From the NCBI GenBank assembly GCA_002298545.1, contig DBKQ01000036.1:619-24365 (forward strand): 23,747 bases of DNA, read 5' to 3'. The position numbers were made by a program, and so were the translations under genes. The notes beneath the pieces were generated by a model. The model had not been told where the DNA came from. It made no database searches and saw nothing but the letters and a program-made list of their open reading frames with translations. Numbering within the stretch: position 1 is the stretch's first letter; each line of letters starts with the position of its first letter. This document shows positions 1 to 8,400 of this stretch, piece after piece. The stretch comes from Prevotella sp. UBA746. Lineage in GTDB: Bacteria > Bacteroidota > Bacteroidia > Bacteroidales > Bacteroidaceae.

Positions 1-6
1 TTGCAT

Positions 7-14
7 TATCTTTG
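7..14 (+). promoter_or_regulatory. Probable -7 box for the VapD gene pair
   Basis: TATCTTTG matches the Bacteroidota -7 consensus TAnnTTTG. Transcription would begin near 20, about 15 nt before the ATG at 36. The -33 element lies outside the window, so only half of the promoter can be seen. Its position rules out a start at the in-frame TTG at 12, which lies inside the box. Confidence 0.55.
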
Positions 15-35
15 CAAAAAAAAATAAGTTTGACT

Positions 36-215
36 ATGAGATTAGGTGATAGAGTTTTAATATCTCCGGATTTGACAAATTTATCGAATTGGACAAGCGG
101 AGAGGTAATAGAAGTAGAGAAAAATCCATTTGTAGGAATTGTGATTTCTGCAAGAACGGATAATGGTACAATTTATTTTGGATATCAAGATTTATTTAAA
201 CCCGTAGACAAATAA
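36..215 (+). CDS. Small 59-aa protein of unknown function, possible partner or antitoxin of VapD
   Basis: I do not recognise a named family. The 59-residue protein starts MRLGDRV, is rich in alternating hydrophobic and charged residues with several Gly (GEVIEV, VGIVISA, GTIYFGY), and reads like a small SH3-like beta barrel. It has no signal peptide or membrane segment. The ATG at 36 is preferred over the in-frame TTG at 12 because the TTG lies within the -7 box. The stop is 2 nt before the vapD ATG, so the two genes are almost certainly co-transcribed and probably translationally coupled. A small gene directly upstream of vapD is the arrangement of the Haemophilus vapXD toxin-antitoxin locus, but I see no clear similarity to VapX. 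An antitoxin role is inference from position. Codon use is strongly AT-rich compared with gltA downstream. Confidence 0.7.
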   Translation: MRLGDRVLISPDLTNLSNWTSGEVIEVEKNPFVGIVISARTDNGTIYFGYQDLFKPVDK

Positions 216-217
216 TT

Positions 218-499
218 ATGTATGCGTTAAGTTTTGATATGTCTGTATCTGCCTTACAGGAGAATTATGGCGAACCGTATAATAATGCCTATTTTGAAAT
301 CAAGCAAATGTTAATGCAAAATGGTTTTGAGTGGGTACAGGGGAGTACATATCTTTGTGAAACGGATGATCTGACCTCTTTGGTTAAAACTGTTATGCAA
401 CTTTCTAAGATTGATTGGTTTAAAAAATCTGTTCGTGATATACGTGGATTTAAAGTTGATAGTTGGTCTGATTTCACAGATTTGGTAAAGAATGTATAA
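218..499 (+). CDS. vapD: VapD family endoribonuclease (Cas2-like fold)
   Basis: The 93-residue protein has the VapD layout: an N-terminal strand MYALSFDMS ending in Asp7, the position of the catalytic Asp in VapD and Cas2-like nucleases; then Tyr/Asn-rich helix 1; FEWVQGSTYL near residues 37-46; and the conserved SVRDIRGF plus WSDFTDLV near the C-terminus. Length matches the usual 90-95 residues. Characterised VapD proteins are small dimeric ribonucleases, and in Haemophilus VapD is the toxin of the VapXD pair; activity here is inferred. It lies 2 nt downstream of the 59-residue gene, is AT-rich like it, and differs in composition from gltA, which suggests the pair was acquired together. The following 40 nt carry only a weak GATAA/TTATC hairpin at 505-518. 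Confidence 0.88.
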   Translation: MYALSFDMSVSALQENYGEPYNNAYFEIKQMLMQNGFEWVQGSTYLCETDDLTSLVKTVMQLSKIDWFKKSVRDIRGFKVDSWSDFTDLVKNV

Positions 500-539
500 T
501 TTACGATAACTTATTATCAATATTAGGTAACGGAAAAAT

Positions 540-1895
540 ATGGAACAAGAAAATAAATTATTTCAAGAAGTAAACGGGGGCTATACCATGCTCGAGGCAA
601 TCAATGAGGCAAAGCGATGCCTCCACTGCAAAGTGCCGCAGTGTAAGAAGGGTTGCCCTATCAGTCATGATATTCCCGACTGGATTCATGAGCTGTCGAT
701 GGGAAACCTCGGTAACGCTATGAATATCATTAACAACAAGAGTAACCTGCCGGCTGTTTGTGGTCGCGTGTGTCCTCACGAGAAACAATGCGAGGGACAC
801 TGCGTGCTGAACAAGAAAGGTCAAGGGATAAGGGTTGGTAAGCTGGAGCGCTTTATTGCCGATTTCGACGGTGATATGGGGCTTATCCGCGAAAAGCTCT
901 TGCCTAAGACCCGTGGAAAGGTTGCCGTTATCGGTTCCGGTCCTGCCGGACTTACCATTGCCGGCGACTTGGCTCGACAGGGCTTCAATGTGGAAATCTT
1001 CGAAATGGAACCGGAGCCGGGAGGAGTACTGATGTTCGGTATTCCGGAATACCGACTGCCGAAGGAGATTGTGCGCCGCGAGATAAAGAAAATCGAGGAA
1101 CTGGGTGTGGTGTTCCACTGCAACACAACTGTAGGAAAAGACGATTTGACTATAGACAAACTCTTTGAGATGGGGTATGACGCCATCTTTATGGGCACGG
1201 GAACGGGTAAGCCTAAGAAACTTAATATTCCGGGTTGCGACCTGAAGGGCGTGCGCCAGGCTATATGGTTCCTGCGCCGTGTGAGCCTCTACAACGAGGG
1301 TAATTTGAGCCGCGACGAAGTGGTGGTACACGAGGGCAACCGCGTTTATGTAATCGGTTGTGGCAACACGGCAATGGACGCTGCCCGTACTGCAGTGCGT
1401 ATGGGGGCAAGTCATGTGGAGATTGTCTACCACCGCACAATAAATGATATGAGTGCGCTGCGCTCCGAATACGACGAGGCGGTAGAGGAAGGCGTGAAGT
1501 TCAGTTGGGAGTCGAGCGTTTTGGAGATTCACGACGACAACGGTACGCTCAACGAAGTTGTCATCGAGACAAAGGACGGACAGCGCCGCACGGAGCCTGC
1601 CGACTTCGTAATAATGGCTGTCGGATCCGCTCCGGCAAGTCGCATCGTATCCACAACAACGGGCATCGACGTAGACGACCGCGGATATGTGTTGACACGC
1701 GAAAAGCCTTACGGAATGACAACCCGCAAGGGTGTGTTTGCCGGTGGCGACGTAGTGAACCGTCCGTCTACCGTAGTCCTCGCCATGCGCGATGCAAAGC
1801 AGGTGGCAGAGGGTATTGCACAGTATGTGGATGCCGTGAAGCTGATTGAAGCTGTAAATACTGATGGTGAGATAAAACAGCCTGTAGAGGGATGA
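540..1895 (+). CDS. gltA: NADPH-dependent glutamate synthase-type flavoprotein (GltA/GltD-like)
   Basis: The 451-residue cytoplasmic flavoprotein belongs to the GltD/GltA/NfnB superfamily, which passes electrons from NAD(P)H through FAD to Fe-S clusters. Eight cysteines in the two expected N-terminal groups (C27, C30, C35, C39 and C74, C78, C84, C88) would bind two [4Fe-4S] clusters. The FAD Rossmann motif is IGSGPAGLTIAG at about 131-142, the NAD(P)H motif VIGCGNTAMDAAR at about 271-283, and a C-terminal FAD-contact motif FAGGDVV follows. The stretch FMGTGTGKPKKLNIPG resembles the stand-alone homotetrameric GltA type more than E. coli GltD. No gltB large subunit lies next to it, and the gene upstream is vapD, so an NfnB- or SudA-like partner encoded just outside the usual neighbourhood is an alternative. 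I see no TAnnTTTG box in the 40 nt upstream. A strong terminator follows at 1919. Confidence 0.88.
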   Translation: MEQENKLFQEVNGGYTMLEAINEAKRCLHCKVPQCKKGCPISHDIPDWIHELSMGNLGNAMNIINNKSNLPAVCGRVCPHEKQCEGHCVLNKKGQGIRVGKLERFIADFDGDMGLIREKLLPKTRGKVAVIGSGPAGLTIAGDLARQGFNVEIFEMEPEPGGVLMFGIPEYRLPKEIVRREIKKIEELGVVFHCNTTVGKDDLTIDKLFEMGYDAIFMGTGTGKPKKLNIPGCDLKGVRQAIWFLRRVSLYNEGNLSRDEVVVHEGNRVYVIGCGNTAMDAARTAVRMGASHVEIVYHRTINDMSALRSEYDEAVEEGVKFSWESSVLEIHDDNGTLNEVVIETKDGQRRTEPADFVIMAVGSAPASRIVSTTTGIDVDDRGYVLTREKPYGMTTRKGVFAGGDVVNRPSTVVLAMRDAKQVAEGIAQYVDAVKLIEAVNTDGEIKQPVEG

Positions 1896-1918
1896 TATTT
1901 TATAAAAAAAATAAAAAA

Positions 1919-1952
1919 GAGGATGTATGTTTGTTATACGTCCTCTTTTTTT
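1919..1952 (+). terminator. Intrinsic terminator after gltA
   Basis: A 10-bp stem (1919-1928 with 1936-1945, one G-U wobble) encloses a 7-nt loop and is followed by seven T (1946-1952). An A-rich run precedes it. It lies 23 nt after the gltA stop. Confidence 0.85.
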
Positions 1953-1961
1953 ATAACTTTG
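1930..1961 (+). promoter_or_regulatory. Promoter of the pectate lyase gene
   Basis: TTTG at 1930-1933 and TAACTTTG at 1954-1961, separated by 20 bp, match the Bacteroidota sigma consensus TTTG-N17-23-TAnnTTTG. Transcription would start near 1968, leaving a leader of about 26 nt before the ATG at 1994. The -33 element falls inside the loop of the gltA terminator, so the two signals overlap. Confidence 0.75.
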
Positions 1962-1993
1962 CCTATCAAAAACCTTTACAGTTAAATTATTAC

Positions 1994-3271
1994 ATGAAAT
2001 ATAAAACTACTAAAATGAACAAATCGTTTATTTCAAAAATTTTTGCCCTTGTCTTGATGGTAGCGGAAACATCATCTGTCTATGCCGGATGGACTGACAA
2101 TCTATCGCCTTACGACCTTAACGCTCCTGTGGGTTGGGGTACAGTTGGCGGAAAAATTACAGGCGGCGAGGGCGGAACAAAGGTTACCGTGAAGACGAAG
2201 ACGGAACTGATGAATGCCCTGAAGGGAACAGACAAGAAAATAATATATGTTGAGGGCGAGATTGAATTCTCCGGACTGAATAGTGTGAAAAGCGCTCAGA
2301 ATAAAACTGTATACGGAATGAAAGGTTCGGCTCTCGTAAATCCGAAACATTCATCGAAAGGGAGTGAAACTGGTATTTTGCAACTTTCCAGCTGTAAGAA
2401 TATCATATTGCGGAACCTCACGTTCAAAAGTGCCGGAGCTTATGACATCGACGGCAACGACAATCTTACATTGGCCGGCTCCTCGTATATTTGGGTGGAC
2501 CACTGCGACTTTCAAGACGGAGTGGACGGCAACTTCGACTGCGTTAACGGTTCCGACAATATTTGTGTTACCTGGTGCCGCTTCCGCTATTTCATCGAAC
2601 CGTGGGCTGGAGGCAGCGGCGGTGCCGACGACCACCGCAACTGCGACTTGTGGGGAAACAGCGACAACCGTTCGGAGGACAACGGACATCTGAAGACTAC
2701 CTTTGCCAACTGCTGGTGGGACGAGGGATGCTCCGAGCGTATGCCTCGAGTGAGATACGGACAGGTGCACGTGCAAAACTGCCTCTACAGCAGCTCCAAT
2801 GCCAACTACTGCATAGGCTACGGCTACAAGTCAAACATTTATGTAGAGGCTTGCGCATTCATCAGCGATGCTGCAAAGAAGACTCCGTGGAAAAATTATG
2901 CCACAAAGAGCGGCAAGAAAGACTATAACATCACGACGGTGAATAACCTTAATGCCAAGGATTTCCAGAGCCGTTCTGGCAGCGCCGACTATTTCATCCC
3001 GGCCGACCACTACACGCTGAAGGCTTACGACAGCAATCTTGTTGAGGAGGTATTGACCAACGAGAGCAACGGTGCCGGTGCAACGCTCGACATCACTTCT
3101 ACTACCGACGGAATCGACAATGTTGCTGCCGCCAATACGGGAGAGCAACCAGTCAGCATCACCTATTATAATATAAACGGCACAAGGCTACATGCTCCAC
3201 AGCCGGGAATAAACATCGTGAAGATGCAGTATGCCGACGGGAGGACGGAGAACAGAAAGGTGAGAAAATAA
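1994..3271 (+). CDS. Secreted pectate lyase, polysaccharide lyase family 1, with T9SS-like tail
   Basis: The 425-residue protein cleaves polygalacturonate by beta-elimination outside the cytoplasm. A signal peptide (basic start, IFALVLMVAETSSVYA) is followed by a right-handed beta-helix lyase domain. Diagnostic PL1 motifs are WVDH at about 167-170, DGNFD at about 178-182 (Ca2+-binding region) and RMPRVR at about 249-254, the R-x-P-x-x-R motif carrying the catalytic Arg. The last roughly 50 residues, from GIDNV through YYNINGTRL to the basic end, resemble the degenerate C-terminal sorting tails common in Prevotella and may direct export by the T9SS. The in-frame ATG at 1892 is rejected because it precedes both terminator and promoter; the ATG at 2015 (418 residues) is a reasonable alternative start. 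The gene is monocistronic and faces the TPR-AraC gene in the same direction. Confidence 0.9.
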   Translation: MKYKTTKMNKSFISKIFALVLMVAETSSVYAGWTDNLSPYDLNAPVGWGTVGGKITGGEGGTKVTVKTKTELMNALKGTDKKIIYVEGEIEFSGLNSVKSAQNKTVYGMKGSALVNPKHSSKGSETGILQLSSCKNIILRNLTFKSAGAYDIDGNDNLTLAGSSYIWVDHCDFQDGVDGNFDCVNGSDNICVTWCRFRYFIEPWAGGSGGADDHRNCDLWGNSDNRSEDNGHLKTTFANCWWDEGCSERMPRVRYGQVHVQNCLYSSSNANYCIGYGYKSNIYVEACAFISDAAKKTPWKNYATKSGKKDYNITTVNNLNAKDFQSRSGSADYFIPADHYTLKAYDSNLVEEVLTNESNGAGATLDITSTTDGIDNVAAANTGEQPVSITYYNINGTRLHAPQPGINIVKMQYADGRTENRKVRK

Positions 3272-3296
3272 GCATACAAACGGTTTAAGCATTTAT

Positions 3297-3343
3297 GAGG
3301 TTCGCAAGTTGATGAAACACAGACTTGTGAACCTCGTTTCGTT
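3297..3343 (+). terminator. Probable terminator after the pectate lyase gene
   Basis: A 13-bp stem with one mismatch (3297-3309 with 3323-3335) and a 13-nt loop is followed by a T-rich tail broken by C and G. It lies 25 nt after the stop codon. The rest of 3344-3466 is AT-rich and holds no feature I can support. Confidence 0.7.
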
Positions 3344-3466
3344 TTCTACTATGTCATTGAAACAGAACTTAGCTCAAGTATTTTGATAAGCAAGAGTTAT
3401 AAAAAAAAACAGTTTTTTTGAAGCTGAAGAATAATATAAAACTTTGAATTTCTTTCTTCAAAAGAG

Positions 3467-3496
3467 TTGTTATTATAAGAACTTTGTGTAAATTTG
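3467..3496 (+). promoter_or_regulatory. Promoter of the TPR-AraC regulator gene
   Basis: TTG at 3467-3469 and TAAATTTG at 3489-3496 are separated by 19 bp and fit the Bacteroidota promoter consensus. The predicted transcript starts near 3503, 38 nt before the ATG at 3541. This excludes the in-frame TTG at 3484 as the start codon. Confidence 0.7.
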
Positions 3497-3540
3497 CATA
3501 TTCAGTAGAATTATATAAAAACATAAACACTTATTCCACT

Positions 3541-5274
3541 ATGGCAACAACAATTCCGTATATTATGATATTTATAAGAAATGCAGTGACAAATATATTC
3601 AAACTGCGTGTCTTGATTATTATATCAGTAATCATGCCACAAGTGATCTGTGCTAAAAGTAATATAGAATTCGATAAACTGCTGCAAGAATGTTCGCATT
3701 TGAGCAGCAGAGAGCTGTTTGATACGGGAGTGTCGTATTACAAACAGGGAAAATTCGAAAAAGCTTATCCTATATTTCAAATTGTGTATAACAGGGAAAA
3801 GCCGGATGATACAGATGAAGAGAAAAGACTCTATGCCTCGGCACACTTGTATGGCGACAGAATAAGTTACAAAAAAAACTTTCTGCTTAACGCAGTATAC
3901 GAATTGTCTGAAGCATACAGATTGTCAACAGAATTGAATGACAAAGTTCTGCTTTCTACTACCTATAACAATATCGGAGTGGTTTACGGTATGTACGACG
4001 ACTACCATCAAGCTTCCTTCTACTATGAACAAGCATGGAAGACAGGAAGAAATTGTCAGGATAAAGACAAACTTTTTCAGATGCTCAACAATGCAATCTC
4101 TGCTTATCTGTATGTGCCGAATATTAAAAAGGCAGTGGCTCTTTATGACGAAATGAAAAAAGAACGCCCCTCAGCCTCAAGTAAATATATTAAGCTTTAT
4201 GACTATTGCCTGAAACTGCTTGGCGGCACAATATCGTCAATGAAAAACGGACATACGGCTGGCATAGACCAGATGAAAGAAGCCCTTGTCATAGCTGACA
4301 AGATTGCAGACAAAAAGGAACTACTGGAATGTTCTGCATTGCAGGAAATATATGCTGCATACAATAGGGCAGGCATCAAAGACTCGTCGTTCCTTTATCT
4401 GATGAAATACTATGATGTAGCCTCAAAAGCCAATATCGTGCACAAAAGGATAAATGCATTGAAAAACATGGAAAGAATGTTTCTGGAATCTGGCAACACG
4501 GGAAAAGCCTTGAAATACAAACAAATGTATCTCAATCTGCAAGACTCGGCAATGAGCATAAAGATGTATAGCCAGATGTCTTCCATGCTGTTCAAGATGG
4601 AACATACAAGAAGCCAACAGGAAATAAAAGATAGAGAGAGCTTGGTAGAAAAACAAAAGAGCACTATAAAAATGATATCAGCAGCACTACTGGTTTTGGC
4701 AGTATTGTTTGTGATAACACTTATAGTTAGATACAGAACGTTGAAAAGAAACAAAATGTTTTTCATGCTGAATAAAGAAGTGGTGGAACAGCAAGAGATG
4801 CTCACTCAAAGAACAGGACAAAAAGTCGATATCCCAGCAAACTGTGCCAAAGACGAAAAGGACAAGCAGAAGCAGGTTCAAGAGGATAAACCTAAATATA
4901 AACATTCTGGTCTTAGTAATGAAATAAAAGACGAACTGCTAAGGAAAATAGACGAAGTTATGTCTAAGCCAGAAACATTTTGTGCCAAGGATTTCACGCT
5001 GCAAAAACTCAGCAGTATGATAAACAGCAACACAGCGTATGTGTCGCAGGTAATAAACGAGTCGAAGGGTAAATCGTTTAATGTCTACGTTAATGAAAAA
5101 AGAGTTGGTGAGGCAAGAAAGAGATTGACAATAGACCCGGAATATTCAAAATTCACTATCTCTGCTATATCCGAAAGCGTTGGCTTCAGAAGCTTGTCTT
5201 CTTTCAATTCCGCCTTCAAGAATCTTACGGGAATGACACCGTCTATTTACAAACAGATGGCTGCTAATAAGTAA
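3541..5274 (+). CDS. Membrane-anchored TPR regulator with cytoplasmic AraC-type DNA-binding domain
   Basis: A 577-residue single-chain sensor-regulator of a type common in Bacteroidota. Order, numbered from 3541: hydrophobic signal/anchor segment (about 14-39, VLIIISVIMPQVICA); about six degenerate tetratricopeptide repeats in the periplasm (about 45-340, e.g. GVSYYKQGKFEKAYPIF and NNIGVVYGMYDDYHQASFYYEQA); a short coiled segment; one transmembrane helix (about 378-398, AALLVLAVLFVITLIV); a charged Lys/Gln linker; and a C-terminal AraC/XylS helix-turn-helix domain (about 460-572, with FTLQKLSSMINSN and the family end motif GFRSLSSFNSAFKNLTGMTPSIYK). There is no kinase or receiver domain, so signalling must pass directly through the membrane or by release. 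The TPR part probably senses a peptide or protein. Its targets may be the flanking secreted-protein genes, which is inferred from position only. An ATG at 3565 is an alternative start. Confidence 0.88.
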   Translation: MATTIPYIMIFIRNAVTNIFKLRVLIIISVIMPQVICAKSNIEFDKLLQECSHLSSRELFDTGVSYYKQGKFEKAYPIFQIVYNREKPDDTDEEKRLYASAHLYGDRISYKKNFLLNAVYELSEAYRLSTELNDKVLLSTTYNNIGVVYGMYDDYHQASFYYEQAWKTGRNCQDKDKLFQMLNNAISAYLYVPNIKKAVALYDEMKKERPSASSKYIKLYDYCLKLLGGTISSMKNGHTAGIDQMKEALVIADKIADKKELLECSALQEIYAAYNRAGIKDSSFLYLMKYYDVASKANIVHKRINALKNMERMFLESGNTGKALKYKQMYLNLQDSAMSIKMYSQMSSMLFKMEHTRSQQEIKDRESLVEKQKSTIKMISAALLVLAVLFVITLIVRYRTLKRNKMFFMLNKEVVEQQEMLTQRTGQKVDIPANCAKDEKDKQKQVQEDKPKYKHSGLSNEIKDELLRKIDEVMSKPETFCAKDFTLQKLSSMINSNTAYVSQVINESKGKSFNVYVNEKRVGEARKRLTIDPEYSKFTISAISESVGFRSLSSFNSAFKNLTGMTPSIYKQMAANK

Positions 5275-5310
5275 GCAACACTGATAGAAAACTCACAAAA
5301 TGTATTAATT

Positions 5311-5333
5311 AAATGGGTTTAACCCGTTTTTTT
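5311..5333 (+). terminator. Intrinsic terminator after the TPR-AraC gene
   Basis: An 8-bp stem (5311-5318 with 5322-5329, one G-U pair) closes a 3-nt loop and leads into a T-run through 5333. It lies 37 nt after the stop codon. Confidence 0.75.
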
Positions 5334-5374
5334 GTTTATCGTTTTTATAAATCCGCATAACCAATCGCATTAAA

Positions 5375-5408
5375 TTGTGAATTGAAAAAAGTCTTTTTGT
5401 TATATTTG
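5375..5408 (+). promoter_or_regulatory. Promoter of the 1456-aa secreted protein gene
   Basis: TATATTTG at 5401-5408 fits the -7 consensus exactly. Two TTG trinucleotides could serve as -33 element: 5375-5377 (23-bp spacer) or 5382-5384 (16-bp spacer); neither has the ideal 19-20 bp, so the promoter may be weak or activator-dependent. The predicted leader is about 25 nt. Confidence 0.6.
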
Positions 5409-5439
5409 CAGCGAGTTTAACAACAAAACAAGTAAAGCA

Positions 5440-8400
5440 ATGAGACACTTTCATCTAAAAAACACATTTTGGGCTATCGGCTTTCTTCTTGTTTTCCTTA
5501 TAGCTGAGCTGCCGGCTTATGCCGACAATACAAAGCCGCTGGGAGGAAACAGCAAGTCGCTCTTAGCCAAAAAGAACCCGCTATTGGGAAGAATCAGAAG
5601 TCAAAAGACAAATGAATTCTTTTGGGCAAAGAAAAAACTGTCTGGCAGAAACAAATTCAGTTTAAAGCGTTCAAAGCGCAAAGCTGAAAGCGAGACGCCA
5701 CTCGTGTTTGAGGGAAATGCCGTTTACTACGACGGATGGGAAGACAAAGGCATGGGCATTTTCAAGTTCGCAGCCGGACAAGAAAGTCTTACGCCTGTGA
5801 AAATCGACAACAGTTTGAACTCTTCACTTGGCGGAATAAAATCTGGCAACAGATTTTACTGTGCCTATCAGCAGGATGTCTTAGGATCCACGATGAATCT
5901 TGGTAGACTATATGATGCTGAGGTTTGGGATATGCTTGGATACCAAAATGATCTTCCGAACAATATGCTTGCATACTCGATGGCTGTTGATCCGACTGAC
6001 AACAAGATTTACGGATGTTTCTTTAATGAAAATGCCAATGGATATGAGTTGGGAACGATGGATATCAACACATTGACAAGAACATCCACGATATGCAAGG
6101 TTACATCGCCTTATGCCATAATGGCAATATCCAAAGAAGGCACGATGTATGGCATCGATACACAATCAAACCTGTATACCATAGACAAAACTACAGGAGA
6201 TGCTACCATGGTCGGCTTCCTCGGAGTTGATTTGACATACAAATCGGCAGGATATATCGACCCTAATACCGACAATTTCTATATCAGCGTGTCAAACGAC
6301 TATGAGAATTCCATATACAGAGTGGACCTTCAGGAATACTATCCCGACTATGTATGTGAGATTCCTGAAAATGCTCAGCTTACAGCCCTGTGGACTGGCA
6401 GCCCAATGGCTGACAACAATGCTCCGGCTGCTCCGGAAAATCTGAAACTCAACTTCAGCGATGCTTCGCTAAGTGGTACTCTGTCGTTTGACGCTCCGTC
6501 GTTGAATTACGGAGGAACAGAACTTACAGGAGACCTTACCTATTATGTAATGTCCAACGACGAAACTCTTGCCAGCGGAACTACACAAGCTGGAGCTGCG
6601 GTAAGTGTGCCGCTCAGCGTTCCAAATTCCGGTAGTTATACATTCACGGTCTACCTCGAAAATAATGCCGGAAAAGGTTCAGAGGCTACAATTAAAAAAT
6701 ATATAGGATATGATGCTCCTTATCGTGTAAGAAATGTGTGGGTTAAACGCACCGGAAATGTAAATACGATAAAATGGGATGCTGTAACAAAAAGTGCCAA
6801 TGGTGGATACTTTGACCCTAATGAGGTAACTTACGAGGTAAGAAGAACTCCCGACAACAAGATTATCGCCACAGGACTGAAAGAGACAAGCTGTCAGGAC
6901 GTGATTGATGCGCCAGACGACTTCACCATTTATTGCTATTTCGTTACTGCTATCCAAAAAGATGCGCGGTCTGTTGAGGGTGAGTCGAATTCTGTACCTC
7001 TCGGAACGATAGACCTCCCTACTAATTTTACTTTCGACACATATATGGATGTCGAGAAATTTATGATTGTAGACTCAAACAACGACGGCAAGCATTGGCG
7101 CTGGTCGCAAGGCGGTTTCGTGAAAATCGACTGGAACGACAATCTGGATATGGACGACTGGCTTATCAGTCCTTCTATAAACATGAAGAAGGGAAGCAAA
7201 TACAAGCTATCGTTTGATTACAAGTGTGAAGCCGCTGAATGTCCGGAACGCCTTGAAGTGAAGCTCGGCAACATTGCAGAGGCATCTGCCATGACACAAA
7301 CTGTCGTTGAACCTTTCGAAATAAAGAATACAGAATTCAAACATTGCGAAGTTGAAATCGAACCGACAGAAGACGGTTTGCATAATATCGGCTTCCACGG
7401 CATTAGCTCTAAAGGTGGATTTACAATGTATCTTGACAATATCAGCATCGAGAGCGGAGTCTGCAGCACTTCGCCGAAGGAGCCGGTTGTAACATTCACT
7501 CCCGACTACAACGGTGCTAACAAACTGAAGATATCTGTAACCGCCCCGACAGAGGATATTTCGGGCAAAGCCTTACAGTCGATGTCGAAACTAGAGATTA
7601 GAAGCACGAAAGGCGTGATAAAGACTTTCGAGAATGTTCAGCCAGGACAGGAACTTGAATACAATGCTGAATACTCTGAGTCTGGCTATATGACATTCTT
7701 CTTCTGTGCATACAGCAACGACGGCACTGCCGGCAAAATTTTGTCGAAGAACTGCTATATTGGAACCAACTATGCAGGTACACCGCAAGATGTAAAACTT
7801 ACAGAAGACGGGAATACCGGCAAAGTTACATTGTCATGGAGTCGTCTGGATAAAGACATCGACGGATATTCCATCAACCCAGACCTTATCAGCTATGTTA
7901 TTTACGACAACACTCAGAATAAGGTAGGAGAGACAAACGGTACAACGTTTACTACCGATGCCCTTGACGGCAGGACACAGCGTTTCGTCAATTATATGAT
8001 TGTTGGTAAAACTGCAAGGGGAGAGAATACAGAACATCCGGGTGTAACAGACTTAGTGCCTGTCGGCACTCCTTACTATTTGCCTTTCCTGGAACCATTG
8101 ACAGAAGGAAAACTTGAACATTCCTACGGACAAGACGGTAGCGGATTTTGGGGAACATATCCGATAGATGAGAATTCTTATGTATTCTCTTTCGACCCTG
8201 AAGAGAAGGGAGATGGCGGAATACTCATGTCAGGAAAAATAGATCTTACGGGAGCTGTAAAACCATTCCTCAGCATGTCGGTATACGAATATGACGGTAG
8301 CGACGGAAAACAGAATCCGAATATCAATAAACTCAATGTAAAGGTAAAGAGTAGTGAGTCAACTGAGTTTACTACTGTCAAGACAATTGCACTCAACGAG

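Noticed and set aside
558..1532. 324-codon open frame antisense to gltA
   Set aside because: It lies wholly inside a strongly supported gene. Its translation shows no domain and arises from the GC-ending codons of gltA.
1892..1993. Upstream ATG start for the pectate lyase overlapping the gltA stop
   Set aside because: It precedes a terminator and the gene's promoter and would place 34 odd residues before a clear signal peptide.
3484..3540. TTG start for the TPR-AraC gene
   Set aside because: It overlaps the -7 box; the ATG at 3541 follows the promoter properly.
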